Shown here: piece by piece, positions 44,829 to 60,943 of the stretch
How the letters are laid out: every line of letters starts with the position of its first letter
How positions within the stretch are numbered: position 1 is the first letter of the stretch
Source: Bigelowiella natans CCMP2755
Lineage: Eukaryota; Cercozoa; Chlorarachniophyceae
Direction of reading: 5' to 3'
DNA length: 64,000 nucleotides
NCBI GenBank assembly: GCA_000320545.1
Contig: ADNK01001386.1
Location: 177,001-241,000 of the forward strand
Position numbers and translations under genes: made by a program
The notes under the pieces: generated by a model
Databases searched by the model: none
Told to the model about the DNA's origin: nothing
What the model saw: only the letters and a program-made list of their open reading frames with translations

Positions 44829-47800
44829 TCATTCATCGTCACCAGAAAGAAGGAAGGATATTGAGAACACTTTATCTCCTCCTCCACTTTTCATCTTCCC
44901 CTCCTCCGTTTCCAGATGCGACTGACCGCAATCGCGCTGTTTCTTTTGAGATCCTTTCCCATCCTGCTGGTTGCTGCTCAAAGTGGAGCGCAAGTTAATC
45001 TCTGAGCACAACACGGCCATCTGCTGCCTTTCCGCAGCGCCGATACCAGCCAAACTGAACGGTAACGGTGAAGACGACGGTGATGGCAAGGACTTGTCTC
45101 CCAACGAATTCTGGAGAACAATCATCGCCGCATCATTGATTTGCGCTATAAGCGAAAGCTTTGCCGCCCCCGATAGCTGCAGCATTGGCAGCAAGCTGTA
45201 CATATGAGCAGCTTGAAGCTCGGAAACAGACCTGATAGCATCAACCAAGGATTCCTCGATTTTTAGCCTTGTACAGACCCAAGTAATGAATCTCTGACAC
45301 ACGCGCGAAATACGCACGAGGAGGCGAGCGCATCTTGGAGAAAGAACAGTCGTATTGAAGCGTTCCGACGATAAGATAGCCAATAAAGTATCGTTGCACC
45401 TGAAAAAATGATGGCGACGATATGATGCTGATTAGCAACAGACGAACTAATACTGCTGACGAGGATGTTAGTATGTGGCTCATATTTGAGGGTATTATTC
45501 AAACTGCAACCATCAACTACTCGCCAACCAAAAATAAATTGTCACAGATATTTCACGCAAAGGAAAGGCAAAAATATAACCGAGAATTTAAAACAATTCT
45601 TCCGGCCTAATTCTTCTATTTTCTCCCCCTACCAGGTGATAACACGTGCGAGAGAAGCTGCCTCTGCCTCTAGGCCTGTGTGTAGTGCTACAGTCTTTCC
45701 TCTTCCTCCTCCGTGCTTCCTACTCCCGTTAATTTTCATCATCCTATTCTTCTTCTTCTTCTTCGATATTGGGGCCAGATACAAGAGTAGAGAAACGATC
45801 ATCTCGCATTGTCGGGCGTCGTTGTCGTCACCATCGTCACCATGGCTATGATAAGGTAATTGACAATTGCGGGGTTGCTGCCGCCGCCGCCGCCGCTGCT
45901 GCTTCTGTGGTTTCTGCAGATCATCCATATCGTCTACAATCCGAACAAGTAGCGCTGGTGGGACAATGTCACTCGAAATAAAAGCTGACGATGATGTTGA
46001 TAATGATGATGATCCTTGTCGGCGACGTGGGAAGAGGAATCGAGAAAAGAGCACCAGCAATTCCAACAGTAGAAGCCGCAGAGAGGTCTGGGCCTACCGA
46101 TCATTTGCAGGCAAAAAGAGAAAGAAAAAAGGCGATTGCATAGGGATTAATATTCTTCGATGAATCAATAAGACGGAGCTGCTTGCTCTAAGTGCTTGTG
46201 CGTGCATGATTGAAGAAGGAAGAGTCACCATTCGCAGATTAAATGTAGTATATTGCCGTTCGTTTCTTGATATTGTGTGATACATTCATCTCTCTTCGGA
46301 TCATTTACCAATTATTCCTCGACTATACTACTATTGCCACCCCCCCCCCCCCTCCCCCTTCGCCTTCTTACCGTACGATTCTTGGCACGTCTCACAAGTG
46401 AAAGGAAACGAATCTTTACAGTGGTAAATATCAGTCCAAGTTCGCGTAACATGAATTTGGGTACGATGCTTCCGCCTGGCAAGGAATTGAGCCGACCCAA
46501 AGCAAGTAACAGCAGGTTGAAGATAGGCTTGAGGTCAGATGGTGATAGGGACTCATCTGTCAGTAGACTATGAAGCCAACTCAACAGCCCCGTATGCTCG
46601 AGCACCCGAACCACCACAGAAGAAGAAGAAGAAGAAGAAGAAGACGATGATGATGATGACGATGATCGGTGGTGTGCACGAATAATCTGTTGTTTCTCAT
46701 CACCCTCACCATCATCATTATCATTACTGTCGCTATCATCATTGCCATCCCCATCTTCCTTCTTCTCCGCATTCACTCTTTCCTCCTCCTCCTCTTTTCC
46801 TATACTAAGTAGACGCGTAAGGACTTGCTCAACGAGACTCCTTGCAGTTCGTCCATTTGAGGTCTTGTTGGCCATCTGAGATTGATGGAATGCTAGCATG
46901 ATAGGCACCACGTGTCTTCTCGAGAGAATCTCCAGGTCAACGCGACTGTCGCATGCCGAAAGCAGGTACCTGTGGTGGTAACAACAACAACAACAACAAC
47001 CAGTGAACATGAGGAAGGAGCCGACAACTCTATTCATATCACTCATCGACTCGAATCTTGTGAGTGATCTCTCGGTACGACGACGACCCAAAAACCACGA
47101 ACAACAAACGTTGTATTCAGAAAGGCAACACATGTGTATTATGATGAAATATGAAATGGCAGATAAAGCACAACGACGACTTTGGTAATGACAAACGGAC
47201 GACGGTATAAGGCAAGAGATGAGGAGGGGAGCTAGTACTTAAGCATCCACACGCGCTCCTGATCTGCGTGACTGCTGCCGCTGTTGAAGGTTGAATAAAA
47301 CATTGGCACGTCCTCTAAGTCAAGATACGGTCTTTGGAGTAAGAAGCGATTCAGTTGTTTGTACCTGAAAATAAGCACGTAATCGTGACTAGATGATAAT
47401 GATAATGGTCATGACGATGGCAGAGAAGGACAAACGCTCTTGACAGCACTAGCATTACTTTCTCATCGTTATTACGATGATGATTATCATTATGGTTATG
47501 ATTACGATTGTTATTATCCCAACATACATCATTTGGTCAGGCCGGAGTAGCACAGGAATGGATCGTGCCATAAACTTGGCCAGAAGAAACGGCACTTGCT
47601 GCGCCTCTTCAGTGATGGCGTTACGAAAGCACATCAACAGCGTTGTGATCTGCTTATGCTCTTTGAAGAAATCGCTCACACCACCCCTGAAAGATGACGA
47701 GGATGAAGAAGAATGCTGGCCTCTCTCCCTCCCTGCCGCTGCTGCTGCTGACGCCATGGCGCTTAGAGACGCGGTCTGTTCAAGCACGTCAAACAGTTGA

Positions 47801-50800
47801 GACAAGATTTCGTACGCAATATTTCGAGCGTTTCTGCGAGGGAGCGAGGTCGCTAGCAGCACGTATGCGAGTGCTCCAGAGTCTGCGAACTTACGCATGT
47901 CCATCCCACCGCTACCACCACCTTCACCGCTGCTACTCTGCACAAAGCGGAGAAGGAAGGGGAGGAGGAACTCCGGGTTATATACTTTCACACTATCGTC
48001 GTCGTCGTCGTCGTCGTCGTCATCGTAATTGTCAATATTGTAGTAGGGAGAGTTACCACCATTACTACTACTGCTACTACTTCTCATAATAATGCGCTGG
48101 AGATTGTAGAGACGAGAAGACTGTCTATATCGGTTGAATTTCTTGCGATTGCTGCTGATGCTGCTAGCAAGCTGATGTGGGACCCTTTTTCTTCTTCTTC
48201 GGCGTGTGGGACCTCGTCGCAGCATGGAGAGGTCTAGCACTTTGTACACCCAATCGAAGCCTTGATTCAGACGCGATGACTTCGAGTAGTGTCGCTTGTG
48301 AGCCTAGAGGATGTTAAGAATTAAACAAAAAATCAATAATAATAATCATGATGATGACAATGATGCGGACGATAAAGAGGGCGGATTTACGTGGGAGAAG
48401 CAGCAGGGATGCACAACTAAAAAGAAATGCTGTAATAGTATGCATATCAGCTATTCATTATCATCATTCCTATTATGTAGACGTTTACAAGAGCCGCATT
48501 CAGTGCTATAACACAACTAGTGTAGCTGCTTCACAGGGCGTCTCCTCCTTTTCTTCTTTATCATCTTCTTCCTCACCAATCATCATTTGTAGCATCAACT
48601 CATCATCATCATCATCATCATCACTAATAGCATCAGAAGGAAGCAAGCTTCTCACTCACCACAAAACCCCATCGCTGGCACGGCGGTTCTTCTGATAGCA
48701 ACGAGCGCTTTACCGAGACTCGTCCCAGTGTAAAGGGGGGGGAGGACGCCGAAGACGCTGCCTGCTCTATCTCCGTCAATATCCCCCATTTTTCCTTTTC
48801 CACGAAGCTGTCATCTCCACGGAAAGTGTTGAGAATAGTGTAGTAAATAGCAGTCAAGGTCTCTGTCGCTTGGATCAGGGAGGAGGATGACGAGGAAGCA
48901 GCTTTGCAATTTGTTTCTTTATCATCTTCATCCATCTCGTTGTTATCATTTTTCTTTTTCGTTCCGCTCCCCTCCTCTCTTCTCATCTCTCCTTCTTCCT
49001 CATGATGCTTGATTTTAATAAACTCGATGAGGCCTTGAACCGTCGAGGCAATACACGTGATTGTTGCTGCCACCGCTGCTGCCTTCTCCCCCCCTTGCTC
49101 ATCTTCTTCTTTTTCTTCGTTGTCTTCTTCCATTCTACTAGTGCTGTTCTTCCTCCCTGTGTCGTTCTTACCATTCTTATCATCTCTGCGGCTGGCACTC
49201 ACAATCTCTGTCATCGTCGCCATCATTTTTCTCTTCTTGTTAGCCTTCTTCGCTCCACCACCACCACCACCACCACCACCACTGTTTTCCTGAATCGAAT
49301 CATTTCTGCCGCTATTATTCTCAAAGTGGCGTAGATATTCTGTGACTTGTTGTGATTGTACAAACAGCCGGTGAAGTGTGTGCATGGCAGCATCGATGGC
49401 AGAGATTGAAGCCTTACTCTTCCTTTTTTTCTTCTTCTTTTGTGCGTTTGTAGAAGAGAGTTTGAAGGCGAGAAAGGGTGTCAGCATCAGTAGGAGAGAG
49501 GATTGCAGCTGTGAAGGAGTTGTTGTAGCAGTAGTAGTTGTTGTTGGCGATGATGATGTTGGTGGTGGTGGAGGCAGCAGCTTTGTACAGAAGGATTGTG
49601 CTATCTTACAAAGTCGAGTGATTTCCTTGGAAGTTAGAGGAGGGGGAAGCTTGACAGGATGATCATAAGAACACCTATCGTCATCATCATCATCATCACT
49701 CACCTCCTCCTCCTTATTCCCATTGGCCATGTTCTTCCCCTGCTTATTCTTCCTCCTCTTCTTCTCGTTGCCACCATCATCATCTCCATCATGATTATCA
49801 TCATTCTTCCCGGCTACTGCAACCGTAATCAACCAGATGGATGCTTCACGAAGCTGAGTCCTCAGAGCAGCCATGACCTCTCTGTTGTCATCATCATCAT
49901 CAGCATCATGATCATCTTTGATGGTAGTGGACAGCACTGAGAGGTATTGGATGATTAGTGTCTTCTGCGCGATGGGCGTCTTGATCACGGACTCCTCCTC
50001 CTCCTCCTCTTCTTCTTCCTCGAATTTCTTCTCCTTGCTTTGATGGTGGTGAGGGAGACGAAAGGAAGAGAATAGCAACTTATGGACAACGTGGACTGCC
50101 ATCATTGAGAGTCTTGTCGGTAATGATGATGATGATGATGATGATGATGAACCTGGGCGGTATATGTATTACCATTACTATTCTTATTATTATGGAAAGT
50201 TGTTGTTATTGTTGTGGTATATTGATAGACAACAATGTTGATATAAGGAGGAAGGCATGAAAGATATTGCTTCTGCTCTGATGATGATGATAGCATAGCA
50301 ATTACAATCATTAAGGAAACATGCAAAGAAAAGAATAAGCGAGCTTGCTGTTGTGAGAGTCCTACTCCACTTGTAAAAAATGAGCAGCGTAGTAATATAC
50401 CCCCTCCTCTTCCTCCGTCTCCTCCACCGAGCATGATCTTGCGAACAAGCCTTTCAAGGTCCTCGGAAGAGACAGCACCACATTTGCGTAGCTGAATCAA
50501 CACACCATTAATCCGGGAGGAGTGGGAAAGGGAAGAAGAGGGGGAAGAAGTTGACATTGACGAGCAACTACGCAACACATCCTTTAAGAATGGCACAATC
50601 ACGCTCTCTCGAACTCTGGAGCACATTCTCGATTCTTCTTTTCCAGACTTTTTCGGAGAGAAAATGGCTTGGAAAAAGGGGGTTTTCACAAGCGCGTCAA
50701 TCCATAGCAAGGGTGGCGGCATGGAGGAGTTGGTAAGAAGATGACGGGTCAAAATGCGGGGAAGAACAGGACTCCACGCCAAGAAGTAGCACACTAACAC

Positions 50801-50877
50801 ACACAACACAAAGATGTGAATAAAGCGCATATCATTTGAATATGTGAGGTGTATTTTGTGTTCTTAAAATATTTTTG

Positions 50878-50911
<34 letters not shown>

Positions 50912-53124
50912 CATCATCGAGTTGCCCTGACGAAGAAGACCGCAGCAGCGACGAGGAGGAGGAACCGAAGGACAACAACGAGGAGGACTTGGATGACGAC
51001 GCCGACGATAATGTGGAACGGCTTTTCACTGTGAGAGCACACGCGCACATCAGGCGCACAATTGGTCCACTAGTGTGCGCCAGGGCGATCATGCTTCTGC
51101 TTCTTTCCTTGGCAGCAGCTTTATCATCATAGAACGGTAATGATGATGATGACGACGAAGAGGAACTTAAAGAAAGAAGCCTTTTCTCGTCACTTTTTCT
51201 CCTTTTCTGCTTTCTCTTCCCTTTGATTGCTGCTGCCGTTACCACCGCTGCTTTCGATGCTGCTGCTGCTGCTGTGCTTTGGAGGATGAGTCGTGGCAAG
51301 TTGTATGGGTTGTTTCTCGCGTGGAATGAAAGGAGGAGGGCGAGCAAGGAATCGTCGCCGTCATTAGCGTCGTCGTCGTTGTTGTTAAAACTAGGTAGAG
51401 CCAGCAGCTCGGGTGATGCTAGTAGTGCAACCATTGTTGGTGCTGATGCTAAAGATGATGATGATGATGAGGAGGATGATGATGCGTTTTCGTTGTCACT
51501 ATCCTCCATCATTCCATCTTTGTTGCTGCTGCCTACTACATCACTATCATCATCATCATCATCGTCACTAGCATCCTCCTCCTCATCATCATCATCATCA
51601 TCATCGCTTGGGGGGGGGCTGGGGCTGGGGCTGTTGCTCCTCTTAATATCGAGTGGAAATTGCTCAACAGCCTCTGGCATAGAAACCCACACACGTCGAA
51701 TCGATTGCAACCTGAGAGAACACAATAATAAGGACGACGCCATCATAAGTAACGACATCAAGATTAAGAACAAGTAAATCAAAACAAAGAAGAGAGAGGA
51801 GGAGGAGGAGGAGGAAAATGTGATAATAATTCATTTTAGGTTTATGTCTAACAAATATCAATTACAGGCCAATGCGGTCCTGCCCCTCCTTTCTCTGCTG
51901 CTGCTGCTGCTGCTGAATTGAAGAATTTGCTGCTGCCTTAGAAGAGCAATGATCGAGAAGCTGGCGCGCCAATCGTGTGAGGTAGGCTTTGGTCAAGACT
52001 CTCATTTCCCTGCTAATATCAGCATCATGCGCTTGGTTGTGGGAACTAGTGCTATCTCCTAACCCAGGATAAGAAGAATAAGGATAAGAAGGAGGAGGAG
52101 GAGGAAAGAGCTTTTCGCTGGATATTCGCCCTATAAGTCTCTCCAAGAGCATCCGCCTCAGCCTTTCCACTTCTCCTTCCCCATTCTGCAAGCTGCTGCT
52201 GTCTTCTTCGCAATGAATCTGTTGTAGATATCATCTAGTTAGGAAAGATTAAAATGATTGATTCACAAGTGAGTGGTATTTGAATATCTGCCTGATTCTA
52301 GTATATTATTTCCGTGGTAGGTGATAGTAATACTACCAATGCTCGTATCAGCCCCAGAACTTTCCAAATTCTATCGGTCACATTTCTGCTGCCTCTGCTA
52401 CTGCCAGAGAATGGCAAAGAAGACGACGATGATGATGCGTTAAAAGCTTCCCCATCTTTGGCCCATAGCACAGCGTCCAGGCCCGCAAATAAAGCTAGAA
52501 TTCCATTCAATCGCAGAGACAAATCTAACAGATACGCAGGGAAAGAGAGGATGGGAGAGGGAAGGAGGGTGAGGGGGGTTGACATTGGGATCATTTACAA
52601 TAAACGAAGAAGCAGCAAAAATAAAGTTATTTCTTCTTCTTGTTCTTGTTGATCTTCTTTGTCCTCTTCTCATATTGGCTTCATTCCCACCGCTGTTCTT
52701 GACATTCTCCTTCCTCATCATATTCTCCCTCTTTGCTTCGAGAGCCAGAACGTCGATTATCGTCACACAAAAATGTGAAACAGCAGCCGTACGAACCTGG
52801 GGATTTATTTACCATATACAAGTGGCGGTGTGCATGCTCTCCTACTGCACTCATGACCATGTAAGGGTGATGCTTGATTGGTGTAAAGGTGATGATGATG
52901 ATGATGGTAGTGAGGAGGAGGAGGAGGAGGAGGAGGAGGAGGAGGATATACACGACGTATGTTATGATGTACATGCTTCCGTGCTTGTGATTATATTTGA
53001 TGGAATTGAATGGAGGTGATAGGGACCAAAAACAACCTCTGGATGTTCCCTCGAATTGATCAAAGCAGTCACGGAATCAAAGACAACCTAATAGTAGTAG
53101 TAGTAGGAGGAGGAGTAGTAGTAG

Positions 53125-53157
<33 letters not shown>

Positions 53158-53251
53158 AGCAGCAAAGCAGGAGGAAGAGGAGGGAGGGAGGGAGAGAGAG
53201 AGAGAGAGAGAGGAAGAGAAGGAGAAGGAGAGCAAAGAAGAGAGAAAATAC

Positions 53252-53284
<33 letters not shown>

Positions 53285-54296
53285 ACGACTACCTTGGAGA
53301 TCTTTTGCACTATATCCCTCGTAATCATTGTTGCCTTTTTTTCTTGTTTTTCTTCTGTTTTTGAGCCCTTCATCGTCATCATACTTCCCCATGCCTTTCG
53401 AACGTAATGTAACACCAGTGGCAACCAGAGAAACGACGATGTAGTGCTACTAGCAATAGCAGCGGTTGAAGAAGAAGCAGAAATTGTAGAACTCCCCTTC
53501 TTTCTCTTCTTCTTCTTCTTCTTCTTCATCATCGTCTTGATCTTCTCATTCTCTTCCTTGACGATAGCATCCAGCACTGAATACGCAGAGAACTTCTCTG
53601 GATTCAGTGCAAAGCATGCTGCAGCCGTATCTGGTAAGACATGCCCGGACTTTACACTGTGAACGAAAGAGCTCAGCCAAGACTTTGTTGGTGATAACGG
53701 AGAAGAAGAAGAAGAAGAAGAAGAAGAAGAAGAAGAAGGAGGTGATGATGACGACATCGACTTCCGCTTCTTCTTGTTCTTTTTTGTACTACTCCCTCGT
53801 ATCCTCCTCTCTTCGGCATCATCATCATCATCACCACCGCCACCACCACCATGATGGTGATGACGATCGTCTCCTCCAACTTGAGCTGAGTAGCGATGGA
53901 TGGCCACTAGAGTGGAGGAAAGCTGTGAGCTCTGAAGGAAGCTAGGAAGTGAAGAATAATGAGAAGATGATGGGGTAGTAGAGAACAAGACTGCGTTGTC
54001 CCTTTTTGACTTTTCTCCTCCCCCCCTTCTTGCCATGGGGCGAAGAAGAAGTATCGATGACAAACATAGGTCGGATAAACTCGAAAACCTTGCAATGAGG
54101 AAGAAGAAAAGTAGAGGAGGAGGAGGAGGAGGAGGAGGAGGAGGAGGAGGAAGATACACATGCATGATGATTAGAAGATAAAGAGAGCACGGACGCATGG
54201 AAAAGAGGAAGACAAAGAATAAGAAAAAGAGGAAGAAGAAGAAGAAACAAATAGTAGTTTGTATCAACTAAGAGGGAGTAGTAGCAGGTGGTAGTT

Positions 54297-54329
<33 letters not shown>

Positions 54330-54397
54330 AATAAAAGGGCATGTGCTCATCATTGATTCAGATATATTTCCCTTGGTTGCTGCTAATATGATTGCTG

Positions 54398-54431
<34 letters not shown>

Positions 54432-54488
54432 ATGTGTATTGGATAGCTACTAATCATTAAACCGCGACCACCACCAGTACCATCATCG

Positions 54489-54522
<34 letters not shown>

Positions 54523-55682
54523 TCTCATCATCAACCAACCAACCTCTGGTCGTTAGCAAAGAGCTCTCGTATCTTCCCGTAACTTGGATCATCCTCCTCC
54601 TCCTCCTCCTCTTCCTCCTCCTCTCCCCCCTCAATATTGCTGCTGCAGCTCACGAGCAAACGAGCCAGCTCAAAGACAAACAAGTTGTCATCTCCCCAGT
54701 ACAGCAGCTTCGTCAGACATATCACTGTATACTCGCTGAATCGTGAGAGCAGGGCAGCGTTATGATCGATATTAGATGTATTTGAAGTATCATGGCCGTT
54801 CTCGCTATTCCTCCTCTTCTTCTTTTTCTTCTTCTTGTTGTTGTTTTGGGTGGTGGCGGTGATAGCTGCGGTGATATCAGCAACTATTGATAGGGCACAA
54901 AAAACAAGGCCAAGGGTAGCTGGATTATGGGAAGATGGAGAAGAGGAGGAGGAGGAGGACGTATCTGCTACTCCCCCCATTCCCTTCTCGTCGTTTCCAT
55001 CGTCCACATTGTCCTTCTCTCTGCTCTCACGAATGAGTTGCTGATGGTGGATGGATAAGAACGAAGAAGAAGAAGAAGAAGAAGAAGAAGAAGAAGAAGA
55101 ATTTCATCATTAATAATGTGATTCTTCATCATCAACATCAAGGAAATCTCTAAGGAAATCTCTCCTACAAGCAAAGATGGATGGGTGGCAGCTTGCAGCC
55201 TCTACCATCATCATCATCATCATCTTCTTCTTCTTCTTCTTCTCTTTCAACTACTACTATTACGACAACCATTACTATTAGTAGTGCCACGACTTCTCAC
55301 CCTTTGGATCAGCGCTGTCGCTTTTTGCATATAGTCATAAGGGCTGGTGGAGAACTTCCCCGCCAAGAAGTCCAAGAAACCGACAGTCTCTGGTTGGCAG
55401 GAGGATACGAAGATCCACATATGAAGGGGATGAGCTGCTTTGAATGTAAGGCAATGGAGAGCGCTGCTAGCAACGGACAGTGCTCGACACGATATTATGT
55501 CATCATCGTCGTCATCATCGTCGTCATCTGTTTTCCGAATGATGATTTGTTGTTGTGGCCCCTCCTCCCTGCTCTGCTGCTGATCCCTGTTTCTTCTTCT
55601 TCTTCTTGCTGCCATGGCAATACGCATGAGAATGCCGAATCTCGACGACACACGATGTGTTCGGTCAAAGAAATCATCTGTG

Positions 55683-55714
<32 letters not shown>

Positions 55715-55801
55715 TTTCCAACAACTTGAGCTCATACGTTTTCCCATTATGAGTACATAAATACACGTGTTTATTTTGTTCAAATGTTCGATTGCTCTTT
55801 G

Positions 55802-55837
<36 letters not shown>

Positions 55838-57475
55838 TCATAATGTAGTCATGATTCTTCAAATAATGATGGTATAATCGAGAGAAAGACAGTAGAGGTA
55901 CTGACCCATCGCTGCTGCTGCTGTTGCTGCTGCCTCGGTCCCTGTCGTTGATATCGAGATCTTTCTTTTCTTGCTGTTTGGGTGATGATTGCTGGCTGCT
56001 TTGGAGTAGATGGACTTAAATCCAGTCGCCTTAACACTCATCATGTCCTTGAAGTCCAATAGACGAATGGCGTTTAACGTTCCGACTGCATGGCATCCCT
56101 ACCAATGATATAACGACAACAACAACAACAACAACTTAGAAGAGCAACGAAGAGAACAAATATAATTATATCGAATCATGTTTTATTCCAATGGCCTCCT
56201 CCACGGCCATAGGTTGTTACCAACCAGCCTCCCAGCGGCCCTCTCCCCCCCTCTCTCTTTCGCATTTTCCAGCTGCTCCTTCTCACATAATAGCGTGTGC
56301 TTTTGTTTCAACTATTTCATGGTCTACATGGGAATATGAAGAAAACGAAGAAGAAGATGCGCGCTCCTCCTTCTCCTCCTCCTCCTGCTTCTTCGTATCG
56401 CCTTGATTCGTTGCCATGATCTTGGTGGTGGAGTTTTTCATCCATGAGTACATCCTTGCCATAAGACGCCATTCATCGAGCTTGGCCCTTGCATACGCCT
56501 CAGGTAGTAGTACGCGGTACAAGTAGATGGTGCGGTATAACTGTGAGCACACCATCAGCAAACCACTCGAAGAAGAAGGAGAAGAAGAAGAAGAAGATGG
56601 TGATGGCGAGGAGGATGATGATACTCCTTCTGTTTTTTTTCTCTTTCTTCCACTTCCCTCGTCATCTGCCTGCTTCTGCAAAAGTCGTTGTGAGCCAACG
56701 CCATCCCTGAGAACAACAATTGTGGCGGGAGGACCAGGACAGAGAAGGTAATAATAGAAAGTATACAGCAGCAGTGTCAGTGAGAAATATTTGGAGACAT
56801 AGAGAGGCAGTACAAACTCTTCCTTGCTTAATCCAAGTGCTGCTGCTGCCAAACTCCACGCATACATTACATAGAATCAAAGAAACAAATACATACATTT
56901 TGGACTCAATCTTGGCGTAAAGTGCGTAGAGAATTTCCAGACTAGGAAGTCTCTGGGAAAGGGAATGGCGTAGTGCGGCCAACGTTTGCTCGCTTCCTTG
57001 TTTTCCTCCTTTCCCCAACATTTGAGTCGCTTTTCTCACCAGTCTTTGAAAGCTCTCCAGGATCTACCATTTTATGTGCATAAAGTATCATTTATGCGTT
57101 AGTGTTGATGTAAAAGCACCAAGGGAGGGGGGGGGGATTGGTGGTGACAATGGTATTTTTATAATCATATTTCGGCACAAAAAACAGTACCGTAGTGAGG
57201 AGTCGAAGCACAGTGATCTGCACCAAGGCGTTGCTATTCTGTACGCCTTGACTTAGCAATAGTCGTGTCACACCAGCAGGAAACAACATGCCCACTACCA
57301 TCTGCACATAAGTATAGGCTTGTAAGTCAGTCTGTATGCATGTATGGCTATCACAATGTTTCTCCACAACACGTATGCATTACTATGTTCTTTGATTTCA
57401 TGTATCATCTATCCTCCCGGTATGCATTCATCTCTCCCTCCCTCATACAAATAGCAGCAACAGTAGTAGTAGTAA

Positions 57476-57512
<37 letters not shown>

Positions 57513-57809
57513 CGCACATACATTGGGTGGTGTTCTGTGTAATGTGGAGGCCTCGAAGTCCATGAGACGTAGAAGCTTAATCGCCAGCGTCACATTTACA
57601 AGCCATCTTAGCGACGCTCGAGCCTCGAATGAAAATGGCATTGCATGCAGGTATCTAGCAGAGAAAAGAGCAGCAGCAGCAGCAGCAGCAACAACAACAA
57701 CAACATTCGTGAATGATATTATGTGATGAGGCCACAAGATAAATTCAACTGTCACTAAAGGAGCTGCTGTTCCATAGTAATACACGATGATAACACACTA
57801 CTTCCCGCC

Positions 57810-57873
<64 letters not shown>

Positions 57874-59586
57874 CTGTTAGTGAACACCACGAAATGCCTA
57901 AAGTAGTAAGTATCACCACCTTGTAAGCACATTGGGGAATTTACTCGCAATTTGGACAAGGATCTTCTGATGTTTTAAGGTGCTGTTGGGCTTGAGGTGC
58001 AGAAGTAGCCGCAACATTAGCCCGTTCGCGCTTCTGACGGTTTGTTCGTCGCTCCGGGTCATTAGTTGCTGTTTTCTCTTCCTCTGCTGCTGATGTTGCT
58101 TGTTAGAGATCATTGCTCCTCCTCCTCCTCCTGCTGCTGCAGTAGGCATTATCTTCCTTCGTCTCTTGTTCTTGTTCGAGCCATTAGATGCGCTTCTAAT
58201 AAGGCTCTGTGCGTAGGAAGATAGAGACGCAATGAAGGCGTATGCGACGCTACTGCGAGAGGAAGATCCTGCTTCATCATCGTCTTCTTCGTCGGTAGTG
58301 AGCTTGATGATCGAGTCAAGCATATGGCCAGTCAGAAACGTACACAGCACCTGCACACTGTAGGCACATGAAGCACATGGATATCAATGTTCCGCTCTTA
58401 ATTTTGAAGAAGTCCATCATGGATAATACGTGGATGGATGCACAGAAATCGGCAAGGAAGCAAGGAAGTAGCAACTGAAGTCATACTGCGCAATAGTAAT
58501 CACGCAATAGCCGTATTGTCCGCTTACAACATCTTCTACTACTATTACTACTACTACTACTTCGACGACGACCTGCATGCTCTAGGATCTAGCATGGCGT
58601 CTCTCACGCCCCCGAGCACTTCTCGGCAGGTTTTCGCATCCGAGGCCGATAAATTGCGCACAATTCCATCTTTCAGAGTGCCAAACACAACAATCAACTC
58701 ACAGCCTCCTCCACCTCCTCCTCCTGGTTTGGGTACTACTATCTATCAAGCTATCTATCTATCTCCTCTCTGGTTACTATCATCTCGCTTTATTCTCTCT
58801 CCCCCCCCCCCCCCCTCTCTCTCTCGACAACTGTTACTACGTGTATCCACGATCCACACCGAGAAATCCTTTTGTTGTCACCAGAGTACGCGTCATCTCA
58901 GCCTTCTTGTAGTTGAGAATGGACAGTGCAATGCTTGCCGATGCGGTTCGAATCTGTATTATTATGTCAAGAAGACAATAGATATAGGTGAGGAGGGGAG
59001 GAGACCAATGGCTATTCGTCAATATACATCCATATCTCCCCCCCCTCTATCTCTCTCTCTCTTTCTTTCTCTGAAACGGCTGAGATTATGCCTCCTACTC
59101 CGCCGCTTCCTCCTCTTCATTATGGACTGCTGCTTATTATTATCATTTTTATTATTATTATTACTATAACTATTATTACGTGGTTCGGCTTTGTCTTGAG
59201 ATTCAAAGCTGTAAATGCCCGGTGCGAAAAACTAAACTTGTAGCAAAAAGCTCTGGTAACTCCTGTAATAGATATGCGATAAGGATTAAGAATCATTATG
59301 AGGAAGAGCTACAACAACTAATACAACAACCCGTAGAAGAAGAATAGTAATATTAATTGTAGCACTTGGAAACAAAGAAGAAAGTAAAAGAAAGAAGAAG
59401 AAGAAGAAGAAGAAGAAGAAGAAGAAGCATGAAAGCACTGAATTACCTTGATTAATGTTGACAACGGCAAGAAGCATATTGACGGCTGCTAGCACGACGC
59501 GCTCATCCCCGGCACCTGTACACATATTATATACGGATCGTTTATATACAATATATAGCACACACTCCTGCACGCACAAACGGGTG

Positions 59587-59647
<61 letters not shown>

Positions 59648-60288
59648 ACAGACAATTATGTATCTTGTTTCTAGTAACTATAATGTCTATATGTGTATAA
59701 GCATGTGTTTTTATGTATATTATCATTTGAATTTTGCTGCTGAATAACCGAGAAGTGAGTATAGAGTGCGGAGCTGAGAGTTGATGACTTTATATGCAGT
59801 TGAAACTATTTGTGACACAAACTTTGCCTTCTGCTTGCCGCTGATGGTGATGATGTGAAATGATTAGATTGACTTCAATGATCATGTTTATGATGATTTA
59901 TGAAAATAGAGCAGAGAAGCTGTAGTAGTGTGTCAGTTGTCGTTGTTTGCACAAAGATCAAAATCCAATCTATGTGTCACGAACATTTTCAGTATTTCCG
60001 TCAGCGCCCTCATCACAGCAGATGCCAGCCCGTATTTCTGATGAAGAATGTTGTTGCGAGAATGAAGAAGTCAAATTTCACACTTCCATATCTCTAGATT
60101 AAGTTAACTTGGGGTGTTGACTCTCCTCTGTTTCTATACGTTTCGTCGTCCTCTTTGTCCCCAAATCATCATGATCATTTCATGATCATTATCATCTTCT
60201 ATCATCTTCTCCTTAATTCGAGAGGGAGTATCCGATCAACAGCAGCGTGAGTATAAATTTCATCCTCACCATCACCATCGTCATCACT

Positions 60289-60322
<34 letters not shown>

Positions 60323-60904
60323 CCTGGCCTTGATCCGACTGCAGGATGTTAAAGAGCTCCACAAGATATGGAGATGACTCAAGATACTGCCATCTATTAT
60401 TATAGTAGTAGTAGTGGTAATAGTAGTAATAGTAGCAGCAACCATCATTTTATCAATGTGTTTGGTTGGTATAATAATATTCAATACGTAACAGCTTTAG
60501 TGGGCAATCTCCTCTTGAACGAGAGGGGAAAACGTTCTTATTATTCCACTGACTAACGAATAATTACACGCAGCAGCAGCAGCAGCAGCAGCAGCAGAGA
60601 TAGATACAGCAGTAGTAGTCGCATTTTGTTTGATATTCTCATCATCTGTGTTGTGTTCTCATTCAAACATTATTTCATCTTCAGAGTCCAAATCTGTCCT
60701 TGCAGTCTGCCTTGCAAACCTGCGGGGAGGGAAGGGAGGGAAAGACGATATGATTTCGATGTGGATCTTTGCCAAGCGATGCAGCATGTTTGTGCTGTAG
60801 CTACTCTCTCGGATACGACGACTTGCAATTTCGGCATTGGACAATGATCACACATATAAGTATCATGTCGGGGTAGTTTGATTCCATCATCGTCATCTAA
60901 TGGT

Positions 60905-60943
<39 letters not shown>

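Noticed and set aside
50832-50935. Poly-Ser C-terminus read from the TAC/GTA array on the minus strand
   Set aside because: The array begins at a good donor (GATG then GTAGTAG) in URB1, so it is more likely intronic than coding.
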